From Dechloromonas sp. TW-R-39-2 (lineage in GTDB: Bacteria; Pseudomonadota; Gammaproteobacteria; Burkholderiales; Rhodocyclaceae): a DNA stretch of 64,000 nt. Made by a program: the position numbers and the translations under genes. Positions 52,661 through 60,813 of the stretch are shown here, in pieces. The notes under the pieces are model-generated. The model ran no database searches and was not told the DNA's origin. It worked only from the letters and a program-made list of their open reading frames with translations. The number at the start of each line of letters is the position of its first letter. Within the stretch, counting starts at the first letter, position 1. The stretch is taken from the NCBI RefSeq assembly GCF_016864195.1, contig NZ_CP045202.1, positions 1 to 64,000 on the forward strand, in the 5' to 3' direction.

Positions 52661-53923
52661 ATGCACGCTTCTCCTGCCCGCGCCTGCGGCATCGATTTCG
52701 GCACCTCCAACTCCACCGTCGGCTGGCTGCGCCCTGGCCAGGCCACGCTGTTGCCGCTCGAAGACGGCAAGGTCACGCTGCCTTCCGTCGTCTTCTTCAA
52801 TGCCGAAGAAGATACGGTCAGTTTCGGTCGTGCCGGTCTGGGAGAGTATCTCGACGGCTATGAAGGCCGACTGATGCGCTCATTGAAAAGCCTGCTCGGC
52901 AGCAGCCTGATCGACGGCCGGACCGAAGTGAATGGCCGTGCCATCGTTTTTCGTGACTTGCTCAACGAATTCATCGGCACGCTCAAGCAACGCGCCGAGA
53001 TGCAAGCCGGCCGCAGTTTCGAGCAAGCCATTCTCGGCCGGCCGGTATTTTTCGTCGATGACGACAGCGCCGCCGACCGGCAAGCCGAGAAAACATTGGG
53101 CGACATCGCGCATGCCGTCGGTTTCAAGGACATCGGTTTTCAGTACGAGCCGATTGCGGCGGCCTACCATTACGAGACCAGCATTGCGCACGAGGAAATC
53201 GTGCTGATCGCCGACATCGGCGGCGGCACCTCCGATTTTTCCATCGTCCGCCTGTCGCCCGAGCGCGCCAAAGCGGCCGAGCGACGCAGCGACGTGCTGG
53301 CCAACGGCGGCGTCCATATTGGTGGTACCGATTTCGACCGCCAGCTCAGCCTGAACAGTGTGATGCCCTTGCTAGGCTATCGCAGCACGCTGAAAAATGG
53401 CCGCGAAATGCCGGCCAGCCTGTATTTCAATCTGGCCACCTGGCACACCATCAACTTTGCCTACACCCGCCAGGTCTGGGCTGAACAACAGCGTCTCTAT
53501 ATTGATGCGCTGGAACCGGAAAAGCTCGAACGCCTGATCTCGCTGATCGAAAAACGGGCCGGCCACTGGCTGGCCCACCAGATCGAGCAAGCCAAGATCG
53601 CGCTTTCCGACCACAGCCACGCAACGCTGCCGCTCGATGCCTTTTCGGCTGACGAAATGCACACCCTGAGCCGGATCGAGTTCGAACTGGCCAGCACGCA
53701 ATTGGTCGAAAAAGTCGAGTCGACCGTGACACGGCTGCTGCCTCAGGCCGGCATTGCTGCGGAGCGGATCGACACCATTTTCTTTACCGGCGGGTCGAGC
53801 GGTATTCCCGCCCTGCGCCAGCGCATCGCCGCCCTGCTGCCGCGCGCCCGAGCCGTCGAAGGCGACCTGTTCGGCAGCATCGGTGCCGGCCTGGCGGTCG
53901 ATGCGGCACGGCGCTTTGGGTAA
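52661..53923 (+). CDS. YegD-like Hsp70-family ATPase lacking a substrate-binding domain
   Basis: A 420-residue actin/Hsp70-fold protein. The phosphate-1 motif is CGIDFGTSNSTVGW (residues 9-22), connect and phosphate-2 motifs are LIADIGGGTSDFSIV, the YEPIAAAYHYE block is typical, and the adenosine motif is FFTGGSSGIPALRQ. It ends about where the nucleotide-binding domain of DnaK ends, so it has no classical peptide-binding domain. This length and the HIGGTDFDRQLSL insertion match E. coli YegD. The start at 52661 gives MHASPARACGIDFGTS; an in-frame ATG at 52595 is less likely. Client proteins are unknown. Confidence 0.88.
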   Translation: MHASPARACGIDFGTSNSTVGWLRPGQATLLPLEDGKVTLPSVVFFNAEEDTVSFGRAGLGEYLDGYEGRLMRSLKSLLGSSLIDGRTEVNGRAIVFRDLLNEFIGTLKQRAEMQAGRSFEQAILGRPVFFVDDDSAADRQAEKTLGDIAHAVGFKDIGFQYEPIAAAYHYETSIAHEEIVLIADIGGGTSDFSIVRLSPERAKAAERRSDVLANGGVHIGGTDFDRQLSLNSVMPLLGYRSTLKNGREMPASLYFNLATWHTINFAYTRQVWAEQQRLYIDALEPEKLERLISLIEKRAGHWLAHQIEQAKIALSDHSHATLPLDAFSADEMHTLSRIEFELASTQLVEKVESTVTRLLPQAGIAAERIDTIFFTGGSSGIPALRQRIAALLPRARAVEGDLFGSIGAGLAVDAARRFG

Positions 53924-53970
53924 GACAGGATAATCGGGGATAATCGGCCATTCCTCCAAGGCGCCGATCC

Positions 53971-54333
53971 ATGCCCCGTCCCCGCGACAAAATCCGAGAT
54001 TTCCCCGGCAAACGCTGGCTCAATGTCGCCCTGCGTACCATTCACATCGCTGGACTGGTCCTGCTCGGTGCCGCGCTGCTTGGCACTGGCGACCTCCGGC
54101 ATGGGGCACTCGTCACACTCGTTTCCGGGCTGGCCATGTTTTTGATCGACACCTGGGCCAATCCTGCGCAGCTCCGTGAAACGGCCGGTTTCGGGATCAT
54201 CGTGAAACTGCTGCTGGTCGGGTTAATGGTACTTTTCCCGGCGCAGGCCGAGCCAGTTTTCTGGCTGATCCTCGTGCTTTCCACGCTGATCTCGCACGCC
54301 CCCGGGCCGTTCCGCCACCGCCGCCTCTTCTGA
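53971..54333 (+). CDS. Small integral membrane protein
   Basis: A 120-residue protein with a basic N-terminus (MPRPRDKIRDFPGKRW) and about four hydrophobic helices (VALRTIHIAGLVLLGAALL, LVTLVSGLAMFLID, GIIVKLLLVGLMVLF, VFWLILVLSTLISH). No known family is recognised with certainty. It is 4 bp upstream of the acyltransferase gene, so the two form a probable unit and the protein may act in membrane lipid handling; this is inference from spacing only. Confidence 0.65.
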   Translation: MPRPRDKIRDFPGKRWLNVALRTIHIAGLVLLGAALLGTGDLRHGALVTLVSGLAMFLIDTWANPAQLRETAGFGIIVKLLLVGLMVLFPAQAEPVFWLILVLSTLISHAPGPFRHRRLF

Positions 54334-54337
54334 CATC

Positions 54338-54928
54338 ATGCATCCGACCATCTTCAATACCCCGGTGATCAACACCCTGATGCACTGGCTCTCCCGCCTG
54401 ATCCTGCATCTGAGCGGTTGGCGCATTCTGGGCGAGGTGCCGGCACAGCAAAAATACGTCCTGATCGCTGCGCCACACACCAGCAACTGGGACTTCCCGA
54501 TGACGCTGATGGTCTGCTTTGCGTTGCGCCTGCAGGTGTACTGGATGGGTAAAGCCAGCCTGTTTCCTCCGCTCATCGGCAGCATCATGCGCTGGCTCGG
54601 CGGCATCGCGGTCGACCGATCAAAACAGGGCAATCTGGTTGAAAGTACGGTCAGCGCCTACAAACGCGCAGACCGACTCATCGTCATCGTGCCGCCCGAA
54701 GGCACCCGAGCCAAGGTCACGCACTGGAAAACCGGTTTCTACTACATTGCGCAGGGCGCAGGCGTACCGATTGCGCTGGGCTACCTCGATTTCAGCAAAA
54801 AAGAGGCGAGCATCGCCCGGCTTTTTCACCCGAGCGGCGACATCGATGCCGACATGAAGGAAATCAAGGCGTTCTACAGCGGAATCAACGGCAAGAATCC
54901 GCAGCAATTTGCCGCCGACGGCGAGTAG
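54338..54928 (+). CDS. 1-acyl-sn-glycerol-3-phosphate acyltransferase-like protein
   Basis: A 196-residue PlsC-superfamily acyltransferase. The catalytic H-x4-D motif is present as APHTSNWDFPM, the region KASLFPPLIGSIMRWLGGIAVDR corresponds to the glycerol-binding motif II, and VPPEGTRAK is motif III (PEGT). It has no long transmembrane segment beyond an N-terminal hydrophobic stretch. It belongs to the short subfamily often annotated as glycerol acyltransferase. The acceptor (lysophosphatidate, lipid A precursor or ornithine lipid) cannot be told apart. Confidence 0.85.
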   Translation: MHPTIFNTPVINTLMHWLSRLILHLSGWRILGEVPAQQKYVLIAAPHTSNWDFPMTLMVCFALRLQVYWMGKASLFPPLIGSIMRWLGGIAVDRSKQGNLVESTVSAYKRADRLIVIVPPEGTRAKVTHWKTGFYYIAQGAGVPIALGYLDFSKKEASIARLFHPSGDIDADMKEIKAFYSGINGKNPQQFAADGE

Positions 54929-55013
54929 ACCGCGAAACATCCGCTTACGAATCTTCAAACTAAGGTACAAAACGGCGGGCTAAGATCAGGGCTCCCAACC
55001 ACGGAGTCACGCC

Positions 55014-55700
55014 ATGTCCAAACGCCACAAAAAGACCCTCGCCCTGATCGCCAGCGCCCTGATCTCAGGCGGCGTACTGGCCGGCACCAGCATCGATCTC
55101 TCGGCCGAAGCCAGCCGCCCCGCCGCCAACGACATGGTGCGCGCCACGGTCTACGCCGAAGCCAACGGCAATAACCCGGCCGAACTGGCACGCAAGGTCA
55201 ACCAGGACATCAGCGAAGCACTCAAGGTGATCAAGGCCAAGCCCGGCATCACCGCCAAATCCGGACACCAGAATACCTACCCGATTTACGGCCAGAACCA
55301 GAAAATCGAAAACTGGCGCATGCACTCCGAACTGGTGCTTGAATCGCGCGACCCGACCGCCGTCTCCGAACTGCTCGGCCGCCTGCAGCAGATGCGCCTG
55401 GCTGTCGGCAACCTGACTCAGCTTCCTTCACCGGAAACTCGCCAGCAAGTTGAAGATGAAGCCACGCGCGATGCGATCAAGGCTTTCCAGAAACGCGCCG
55501 CCGTCATCGCCGCCACCCTGGGCAAGCCCTACAAGATCAAGCAGATGAGCATCCAGCAAAATGGGGGCGCCCAACCGCCGATGCCGATGATGCGCGCCGC
55601 CCGTGGCGTGATGATGAGCGCCGACGTGGCAGCCCCGATCGAAGCCGGCGAAAGCCTGATTACCACCAGCGTCAGCGGGCAGATCGAATTGGGCGACTGA
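55014..55700 (+). CDS. Exported SIMPL-domain (DUF541) protein
   Basis: A 228-residue protein with a signal peptide (residues 1-24, LALIASALISGGVLAG) and a SIMPL/DUF541 domain. The pattern is IDLSAEASRPAANDMVRATVYAEANGNNPAELARKVNQ (given in part), then TYPIYGQNQKIENWRMHSELVLESRD and a C-terminal VSGQIELG strand. A Met/Pro-rich insertion (PPMPMMRAARGVMM) sits near residues 185-205. SIMPL proteins are periplasmic with poorly defined roles, some being linked to oxidative stress. It appears to be transcribed alone. Confidence 0.85.
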   Translation: MSKRHKKTLALIASALISGGVLAGTSIDLSAEASRPAANDMVRATVYAEANGNNPAELARKVNQDISEALKVIKAKPGITAKSGHQNTYPIYGQNQKIENWRMHSELVLESRDPTAVSELLGRLQQMRLAVGNLTQLPSPETRQQVEDEATRDAIKAFQKRAAVIAATLGKPYKIKQMSIQQNGGAQPPMPMMRAARGVMMSADVAAPIEAGESLITTSVSGQIELGD

Positions 55701-55734
55701 AACCCAGCTGAAACGAAGTCCAAATAGCATACCG

Positions 55735-55766
55735 AAAAAGGCCCGGCAGTAACTGACCGGGCCTTT
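55735..55766. terminator. Bidirectional rho-independent terminator
   Basis: Hairpin with perfect arms AAAGGCCCGG (55737-55746) and CCGGGCCTTT (55757-55766) around a 10-base loop. An A-run at 55735-55739 makes a U-tract on the minus strand and TTTGTGT follows on the plus strand. It lies between the SIMPL gene and the convergent five-gene operon ending at 55789. Confidence 0.85.
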
Positions 55767-55788
55767 GTGTCAACAATGCATAGAGGGA

Positions 55789-57294
55789 TCAGACCATCAT
55801 CAACACCGACTTCTGCTCCAGATAGGCATCGAGCGCGGCACGACCCATTTCCTTGCCGAAACCGGACTGCTTGTAGCCGCCGAAGGGCAGCGCCGGATCG
55901 AGCATGTTGTGGCAGTTGACCCAGACGGTACCCGACTTGATCTTGGGAATCAGGCGATGCACGCGCGACAGGTCGTTCGACCAGATGCTGGCACCAAGAC
56001 CGAACGGCGTGTCGTTGGCCAGCGCGGCCACCTCGTCGAGATCGTCGTAGGGCATGGCGACAACGACCGGCCCGAAGATTTCTTCCTGGACGACGCGGGC
56101 TTTCTGGTCGACCCTGGCCAGCACGGTCGGCTGGACAAAGTAACCGAGGTCACCGGCCCGTGCGCCACCCGCCACCACTTCAGCCCCTTGCTGGCGCCCG
56201 ATATCGATGTAGGAACAGACGCGATCCATCTGCTCGCGCGAGACCAGCGGGCCGAGCTGCGTCGTCGGATCCATGCCGTGGCCAATTTTCAGCGCCTTGG
56301 CGTGATCGGCCAAATCGGCAACGACACGGTCAAAGTTTTTCTTGTGCACATACAGGCGCGAACCGGCACAGCAAACCTGGCCCTGATTGAAATAGATCGC
56401 TTGCGAAGCGCCCGCTGCCGCCACCGCCGGATCGCAGTCTTCGAGTACGATAACCGGCGACTTGCCGCCCAGTTCGAGCGTGATGCGCGTCATGTTGTCC
56501 ATCGCCGCCTTGCCGATCAGCTTGCCGATTTCAGTCGAGCCGGTGAAAGTCAGCTTGTTGACGCCGGGATGGCGGGTCAGCGGCGCACCAGCCGAAGGAC
56601 CGTCGCCGGTCACGACATTGACCACGCCATCGGGAAAACCGGCCTCCTGAATGAGTTGACCGAGGTAAAGCGCCGAGAGCGGTGTTTGTTCGGCCGGCTT
56701 GAGCACCACGGTGCAACCGGTGGCGAGCGCCGGGCCAAGCTTCCACGCCGCCAGCAGCAGCGGGAAGTTCCAGGCAACGATGGCACCAACGACGCCGACC
56801 GGCTCCTTGCGCGTATAGCCGACGAACTCGTTTTGCGGCGCAAAGGGAATCGACACATCGAGCGTGCTGCCCTCGATCTTGGTCGCCCAGCCGGCCATGT
56901 AGCGGAAGTAACTGGCGACCAGCGCGACATCGACGTGCTCGGCGATGACCACCGATTTGCCATTGTCGAGCGACTCGATTTCAGCCAGCGTCCGGGCGTG
57001 CTCTTCGACCAGGTCGGCCAGACGAAGCAGCAGACGCTGCCGCTGATCCGGCCGCATCTTGGCCCAGGTGGGTGATTCAAAGGCCTGACGCGCGGCACGC
57101 ACGGCGCTATCGACATCGCCTTCGGTCGCGGCAGGAACGCTGCCGAGCAGGCTTTCGTCAGCCGGGTTGGTGACTTCCAGCGTCTGGCCGGAACTGGAAG
57201 CAACCCACTGGCCGCCGATCAGCATCGCATGCTTGCCGCGTGCCAGAAAATCGATGGTTCGTTGGGTCAGTTGGGGGGTATCTGTATTACTCAT
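55789..57294 (-). CDS. NAD(P)-dependent aldehyde dehydrogenase
   Basis: A 501-residue ALDH-superfamily enzyme resembling betaine/phenylacetaldehyde dehydrogenases. It has PVGVVGAIVAWNFPLLLAAWK (oxyanion Asn), KPAEQTPLSA, the GSTEIGKLI cofactor loop, ELGGKSP (general base Glu), and nucleophile Cys in QGQVCCAGSR. It is the last gene of the DUF1329-DUF1302-RND-YCF48-ALDH minus-strand operon, 67 bp after the YCF48 gene, with AGGAGA upstream. Its presence suggests the operon handles an alcohol- or aldehyde-bearing hydrophobic compound, but the substrate cannot be read from sequence. Confidence 0.92.
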   Translation of the reverse strand: MSNTDTPQLTQRTIDFLARGKHAMLIGGQWVASSSGQTLEVTNPADESLLGSVPAATEGDVDSAVRAARQAFESPTWAKMRPDQRQRLLLRLADLVEEHARTLAEIESLDNGKSVVIAEHVDVALVASYFRYMAGWATKIEGSTLDVSIPFAPQNEFVGYTRKEPVGVVGAIVAWNFPLLLAAWKLGPALATGCTVVLKPAEQTPLSALYLGQLIQEAGFPDGVVNVVTGDGPSAGAPLTRHPGVNKLTFTGSTEIGKLIGKAAMDNMTRITLELGGKSPVIVLEDCDPAVAAAGASQAIYFNQGQVCCAGSRLYVHKKNFDRVVADLADHAKALKIGHGMDPTTQLGPLVSREQMDRVCSYIDIGRQQGAEVVAGGARAGDLGYFVQPTVLARVDQKARVVQEEIFGPVVVAMPYDDLDEVAALANDTPFGLGASIWSNDLSRVHRLIPKIKSGTVWVNCHNMLDPALPFGGYKQSGFGKEMGRAALDAYLEQKSVLMMV

Positions 57295-57361
57295 TGACTG
57301 TCTCCTTTTATAGGTTTTGCTACCTTTGCCGACCGCTAGATGCGCGGTCCAATCCGTTCTG

Positions 57362-58333
57362 CTATTCCTTCAACAACTGGCCGCTCGCTGTAAATACGAC
57401 CTCTCCCGCGGTCGACCGAGAAATTGCGGTCATTCCGGCCCGATCAGGCCGGGTGGCCAGCTCGAAATGTTGTCCGCCATCCTTGCTCGACAAGGAAGCG
57501 CCACCCAGACCAACCAAACGTATGCTTCCGTCACCGCGCTGGACAATGCCGGTCAGCGACTGCTGCGTGCCGCTGGCCACCTCGTGCCAATGCAGGCCGC
57601 GGTCAGTGCTGCGATAGACGTGGCCGCGCATGCCGGCCATCAGCAGGCTACCGTCGGCCAGTCCAGCGCCGGTCCAGAAAGAGCCCTTGTTGTCGGTCTG
57701 AACTGCAGCCCAGTGGGCACCGGCGTCTTCCGAACGCAGGATGGTGCCGGCCTCGGCGGCGACGAAAAGCAAGCCCTTGTCGCCGGGCACCAGTTGCAGC
57801 AGGTGGCGCTCACCGGCCTCGCCATCGACCAGCGTGCGCTCGGCCCAGGTTTTGCCGCCATCGCGGGTTTCCAGCGCCAGGCCGAACTGGCCGACCGCCA
57901 GCCCGTGTTCGGCGTTTTCAAACCAGACCGACATCAGCACCTGATCCTGGCCATGTTTTTCACGCAGCATTTGCCAGGTTTCACCACCATCGCTGCTGCC
58001 GATCACCGTGCCATCGTGGCCGACTGCCCAGCCCCGGCGTTCGTCGATGAAAAACACCGAGGTCAGCGGGGTACGCGTCGGTACGCTGGCCTGCCGGAAA
58101 ACCTTGCCGTCGTCCGACCAATTGATCAGGCCGTAGTCGCCGACCGCGACAATGCGTTGTCCGGCCCGTGTTGCAGCATAGATCGGTGCCTTTTCCGGGT
58201 TAACCAGTTGCGGCGCCCGGTTGAAATAGCCGGTACCCGCCGCCGGGCTGGACGCCGTTGCCGCAATCAGCGGAACGGCAAAAGCCACGGCGAGAGAGAG
58301 GGCCAAAGCCTTGAATTGCATCTTCACTTTCAT
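57362..58333 (-). CDS. YCF48-like beta-propeller periplasmic protein
   Basis: A 323-residue exported protein. Residues 1-27 form a signal peptide (FKALALSLAVAFAVPLIAATA). The mature part is a run of BNR/YCF48 repeats with recurring GWAVGHDGTVIGSSDGGETW-like units (three or more: SSDGGETW, TRDGGKTW, SEDAGAHW, STDRGLHW, SKDGGQHF), which fold as a beta-propeller. Related proteins help assemble photosystem II in cyanobacteria; in heterotrophs they are found beside MMPL transporters and may act as periplasmic adaptors. Start ATG 58333 lies 8 bp after the RND gene stop; ATG 58321 is an alternative. Confidence 0.88.
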   Translation of the reverse strand: MKVKMQFKALALSLAVAFAVPLIAATASSPAAGTGYFNRAPQLVNPEKAPIYAATRAGQRIVAVGDYGLINWSDDGKVFRQASVPTRTPLTSVFFIDERRGWAVGHDGTVIGSSDGGETWQMLREKHGQDQVLMSVWFENAEHGLAVGQFGLALETRDGGKTWAERTLVDGEAGERHLLQLVPGDKGLLFVAAEAGTILRSEDAGAHWAAVQTDNKGSFWTGAGLADGSLLMAGMRGHVYRSTDRGLHWHEVASGTQQSLTGIVQRGDGSIRLVGLGGASLSSKDGGQHFELATRPDRAGMTAISRSTAGEVVFTASGQLLKE

Positions 58334-58341
58334 TACTCCGT

Positions 58342-60714
58342 TCAGTGGCCGATGGCCGGTGCCTTGACCGGGCCGCGACGCGGGAAGAGGGAATCCAGCT
58401 TGACGGCGAAAGCCGGCAGCACGGTGATCGCCATCAGCATGTTCACCATGAACATGAAGGTCAGCAGGATGCCCATGTCGGCCTGGAACTTGAGTTCCGA
58501 AAAGCCCCAGGTGGCGACGCCGACCGACAGCGTGATGGCGGTGAAGATGGTTGCCACGCCGACTTCGCGCAGCGCGCCTTCAAGCGACACCTTCATGCTT
58601 TCGCCACGCGCCAGGTGAATCAGCAGGCGGTTGTAGATGTAGAAGGCGTAATCGACGCCGATCCCGGTGGCCAGCACCATCACCGGCAAGGTCGCGACGG
58701 TCAGGCCGATGTCGAGACTTTTCATGAACCAGTAGCCGAGGAAAGTGGCGACGGTGAGCGGCAGGCAGCAGGCCAGCATCGCCCGCCAGTCGCGGTAGGC
58801 AAGCAGGACCAGGACGATGATCGCGGCGTAGACATAAAGCATCATCGGCAATTCGCGCGCTTCGACTTCCTCGTTGGTCGCCGCCAGCACCCCGACATTG
58901 CCCGAGGCCAGACGCAGCGTGACACCGAGCGCTTCCGGGTTGTATTTCAGGCGAAAATCCTTGATCGCGTGAATCGCCGGTTCGATGGTCGTTGCCTTGT
59001 GGTCGGCCAGATAGATATTGGCCGCCATCATCGTGCACGCCCGGTTGAACAGGCCGCCGGCCTCCGGCAAATAACCGATGGCCACCTGCAGTGCCTTGGT
59101 ATCACGCGGCAAGGCCGCCATTTTCGGATTGCCTTCATTGAGCCCGGCATTGGCAAACTTGGCCAGCCCGGAGAGCGACTGGACCGACAGCACGCCCGGT
59201 ACCTGCCCCATGTACTGGCTGAACTGGTCGATGTAATTGAGCACCTCGAAGTTGTTGCAGGAATCGTTCGGCGTTTCAAAAACGACGGTCAGCACGTCCA
59301 TGCCCAGATCGAAACGCTTGACGATATTTTCGACGTCCTGGTTGTAACGCGAATCCGGACGCAGTTCCGGCGCCCCCGGCTGCAGCGCACCGATGTGGCG
59401 GCCATGGCTCTGCCACACGGCCAGGCCGAGCAGCACGACAGCCGCCGCCAGCACCAGGCGGGCGTGGTTGATGTCGGCGATGAAACCGAGACGCTGGATC
59501 AATTCGCCGCGCTTGTTCTGGATCGCCTCCAGGTGCAGCGCGTATTTTTGCGAGAAACGGAAGTATGAAGCGACGACCGGCAACATGATCAGGTTGGTGA
59601 TGATCTTGTAGCCGACGCCGATCGACGCGGCGATGCCCAGTTCGCGGATCATCGGAATCGGAATCATGACCAGCGTGATGAAGCCGACAAAAGCCGTGAC
59701 CAACGCCAACGTGCCGGGAATGAACAGGCTGGAGAAGCTTTCGCGCGCCGCCGTGATCGAATCGGACCCTTCGGCCACTGCTTTGGAAATGGCGTTGATC
59801 TGCTGCACACCATGTGAAACGCCAATGGCGAAGACCAGGAAAGGGACCAGGATGGCCAGCGGATCGAGGCCGAAACCAAGCAGGGTCAGCGTGCCAAACT
59901 GCCAGACGACCGAAACCATCGAACAGAAAATCGGCAGCAGGGTGAGCAGCACCGAACGGCAGTACCAATAGACGGCCAGCGCGGTCAACAGCGTGGCGAG
60001 GGCAAAAAAGCCGGCCACCCCCTTGGCGCCATCGGCGATATCGCCAATCTGCTTGGCGAAACCGACGATCTCGATTTCATGTTCCGGCGTTTCCAGCTTG
60101 CCGCGAATATCGGCTTCGAGCTTGGCGGCCAGTGCCAGGTAGTCGAGTTGTTCGTGCGTCGCCGGGTCTTCTTCAAGCAGGTCGGCAACGATCATCGCCG
60201 CGCTGCCATCGTTCGCCACCAGATTGCCGGTATAGCCGCCACGCGCCGCACGGTCGCGGATCACGGCGATCTTGTCGGCATCGAGCGCCTCGGGCGTGAC
60301 CGTGCCGCCGATCACATCTTCGGCCTGGAAGCCTTCTTCGGTCAGTTCATAGACCCGGGTATTCGGTGTCCACAGCGATTGCACCGAGCGGCGATCGACG
60401 CCCGGCAGATAAAGCACCGCCTCGGTGACCTCATGCAGTTTCTTGAGCGAAGCCGGCGTCCAGATATTGCCGTCGCGCGCCCGGACAACCACCATCACCC
60501 GGTTGGAACCGAAGAGCTGGGTGCGATATTTGAAAAACGTATCGGTGTATTCATGGCCTTGCGGCAACTGCTTGTCGAAGCCGGCCGACATATGCAGGCG
60601 CGAGGCCAGGATGCCCATGCCGACGGTCAAGGCCAGCAGAAGCAGCAGGGTGGTCGCCCGGTAGCGGAAGAAAAAATCCTCCAGGCGTTTTACGAAACCT
60701 ACGATGCTCGACAT
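58342..60714 (-). CDS. RND-superfamily MMPL-type transporter
   Basis: A 790-residue inner-membrane protein, shorter than tripartite AcrB-like pumps (about 1040) and in the MMPL/HpnN-like class that moves lipids or hydrophobic compounds. It has one N-terminal helix (TTLLLLLALTVGMGILAS), a large periplasmic loop, a first block of helices (about 230-410, including GVSHGVQQINAISKAV), a second periplasmic loop, and a second block (about 625-785, GIGVDYAFYIYNRL and FSELKFQADMGILLTFMFMVNM). No membrane-fusion protein is encoded nearby; instead the YCF48 and DUF1302/DUF1329 genes flank it in the same operon. Confidence 0.92.
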   Translation of the reverse strand: MSSIVGFVKRLEDFFFRYRATTLLLLLALTVGMGILASRLHMSAGFDKQLPQGHEYTDTFFKYRTQLFGSNRVMVVVRARDGNIWTPASLKKLHEVTEAVLYLPGVDRRSVQSLWTPNTRVYELTEEGFQAEDVIGGTVTPEALDADKIAVIRDRAARGGYTGNLVANDGSAAMIVADLLEEDPATHEQLDYLALAAKLEADIRGKLETPEHEIEIVGFAKQIGDIADGAKGVAGFFALATLLTALAVYWYCRSVLLTLLPIFCSMVSVVWQFGTLTLLGFGLDPLAILVPFLVFAIGVSHGVQQINAISKAVAEGSDSITAARESFSSLFIPGTLALVTAFVGFITLVMIPIPMIRELGIAASIGVGYKIITNLIMLPVVASYFRFSQKYALHLEAIQNKRGELIQRLGFIADINHARLVLAAAVVLLGLAVWQSHGRHIGALQPGAPELRPDSRYNQDVENIVKRFDLGMDVLTVVFETPNDSCNNFEVLNYIDQFSQYMGQVPGVLSVQSLSGLAKFANAGLNEGNPKMAALPRDTKALQVAIGYLPEAGGLFNRACTMMAANIYLADHKATTIEPAIHAIKDFRLKYNPEALGVTLRLASGNVGVLAATNEEVEARELPMMLYVYAAIIVLVLLAYRDWRAMLACCLPLTVATFLGYWFMKSLDIGLTVATLPVMVLATGIGVDYAFYIYNRLLIHLARGESMKVSLEGALREVGVATIFTAITLSVGVATWGFSELKFQADMGILLTFMFMVNMLMAITVLPAFAVKLDSLFPRRGPVKAPAIGH

Positions 60715-60737
60715 CGAATTTAACCTCTGGTGAGCCG

Positions 60738-60762
60738 CTGCCCGACCATCCGGGTCGGGCAG
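60738..60762 (-). repeat. Intergenic stem-loop between the DUF1302 and RND genes
   Basis: A perfect 10-bp inverted repeat CTGCCCGACC (60738-60747) / GGTCGGGCAG (60753-60762) with a 5-base loop. A further direct copy of the right arm lies at 60764-60773. It lacks a U-tract, so it is more likely an mRNA-stabilising or processing stem inside the operon than a full terminator. Confidence 0.6.
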
Positions 60763-60813
60763 GGGTCGGGCAGCCCCTTGTCAGGGACAGGAAGGACTGC
60801 CCTGTAAAACAGA

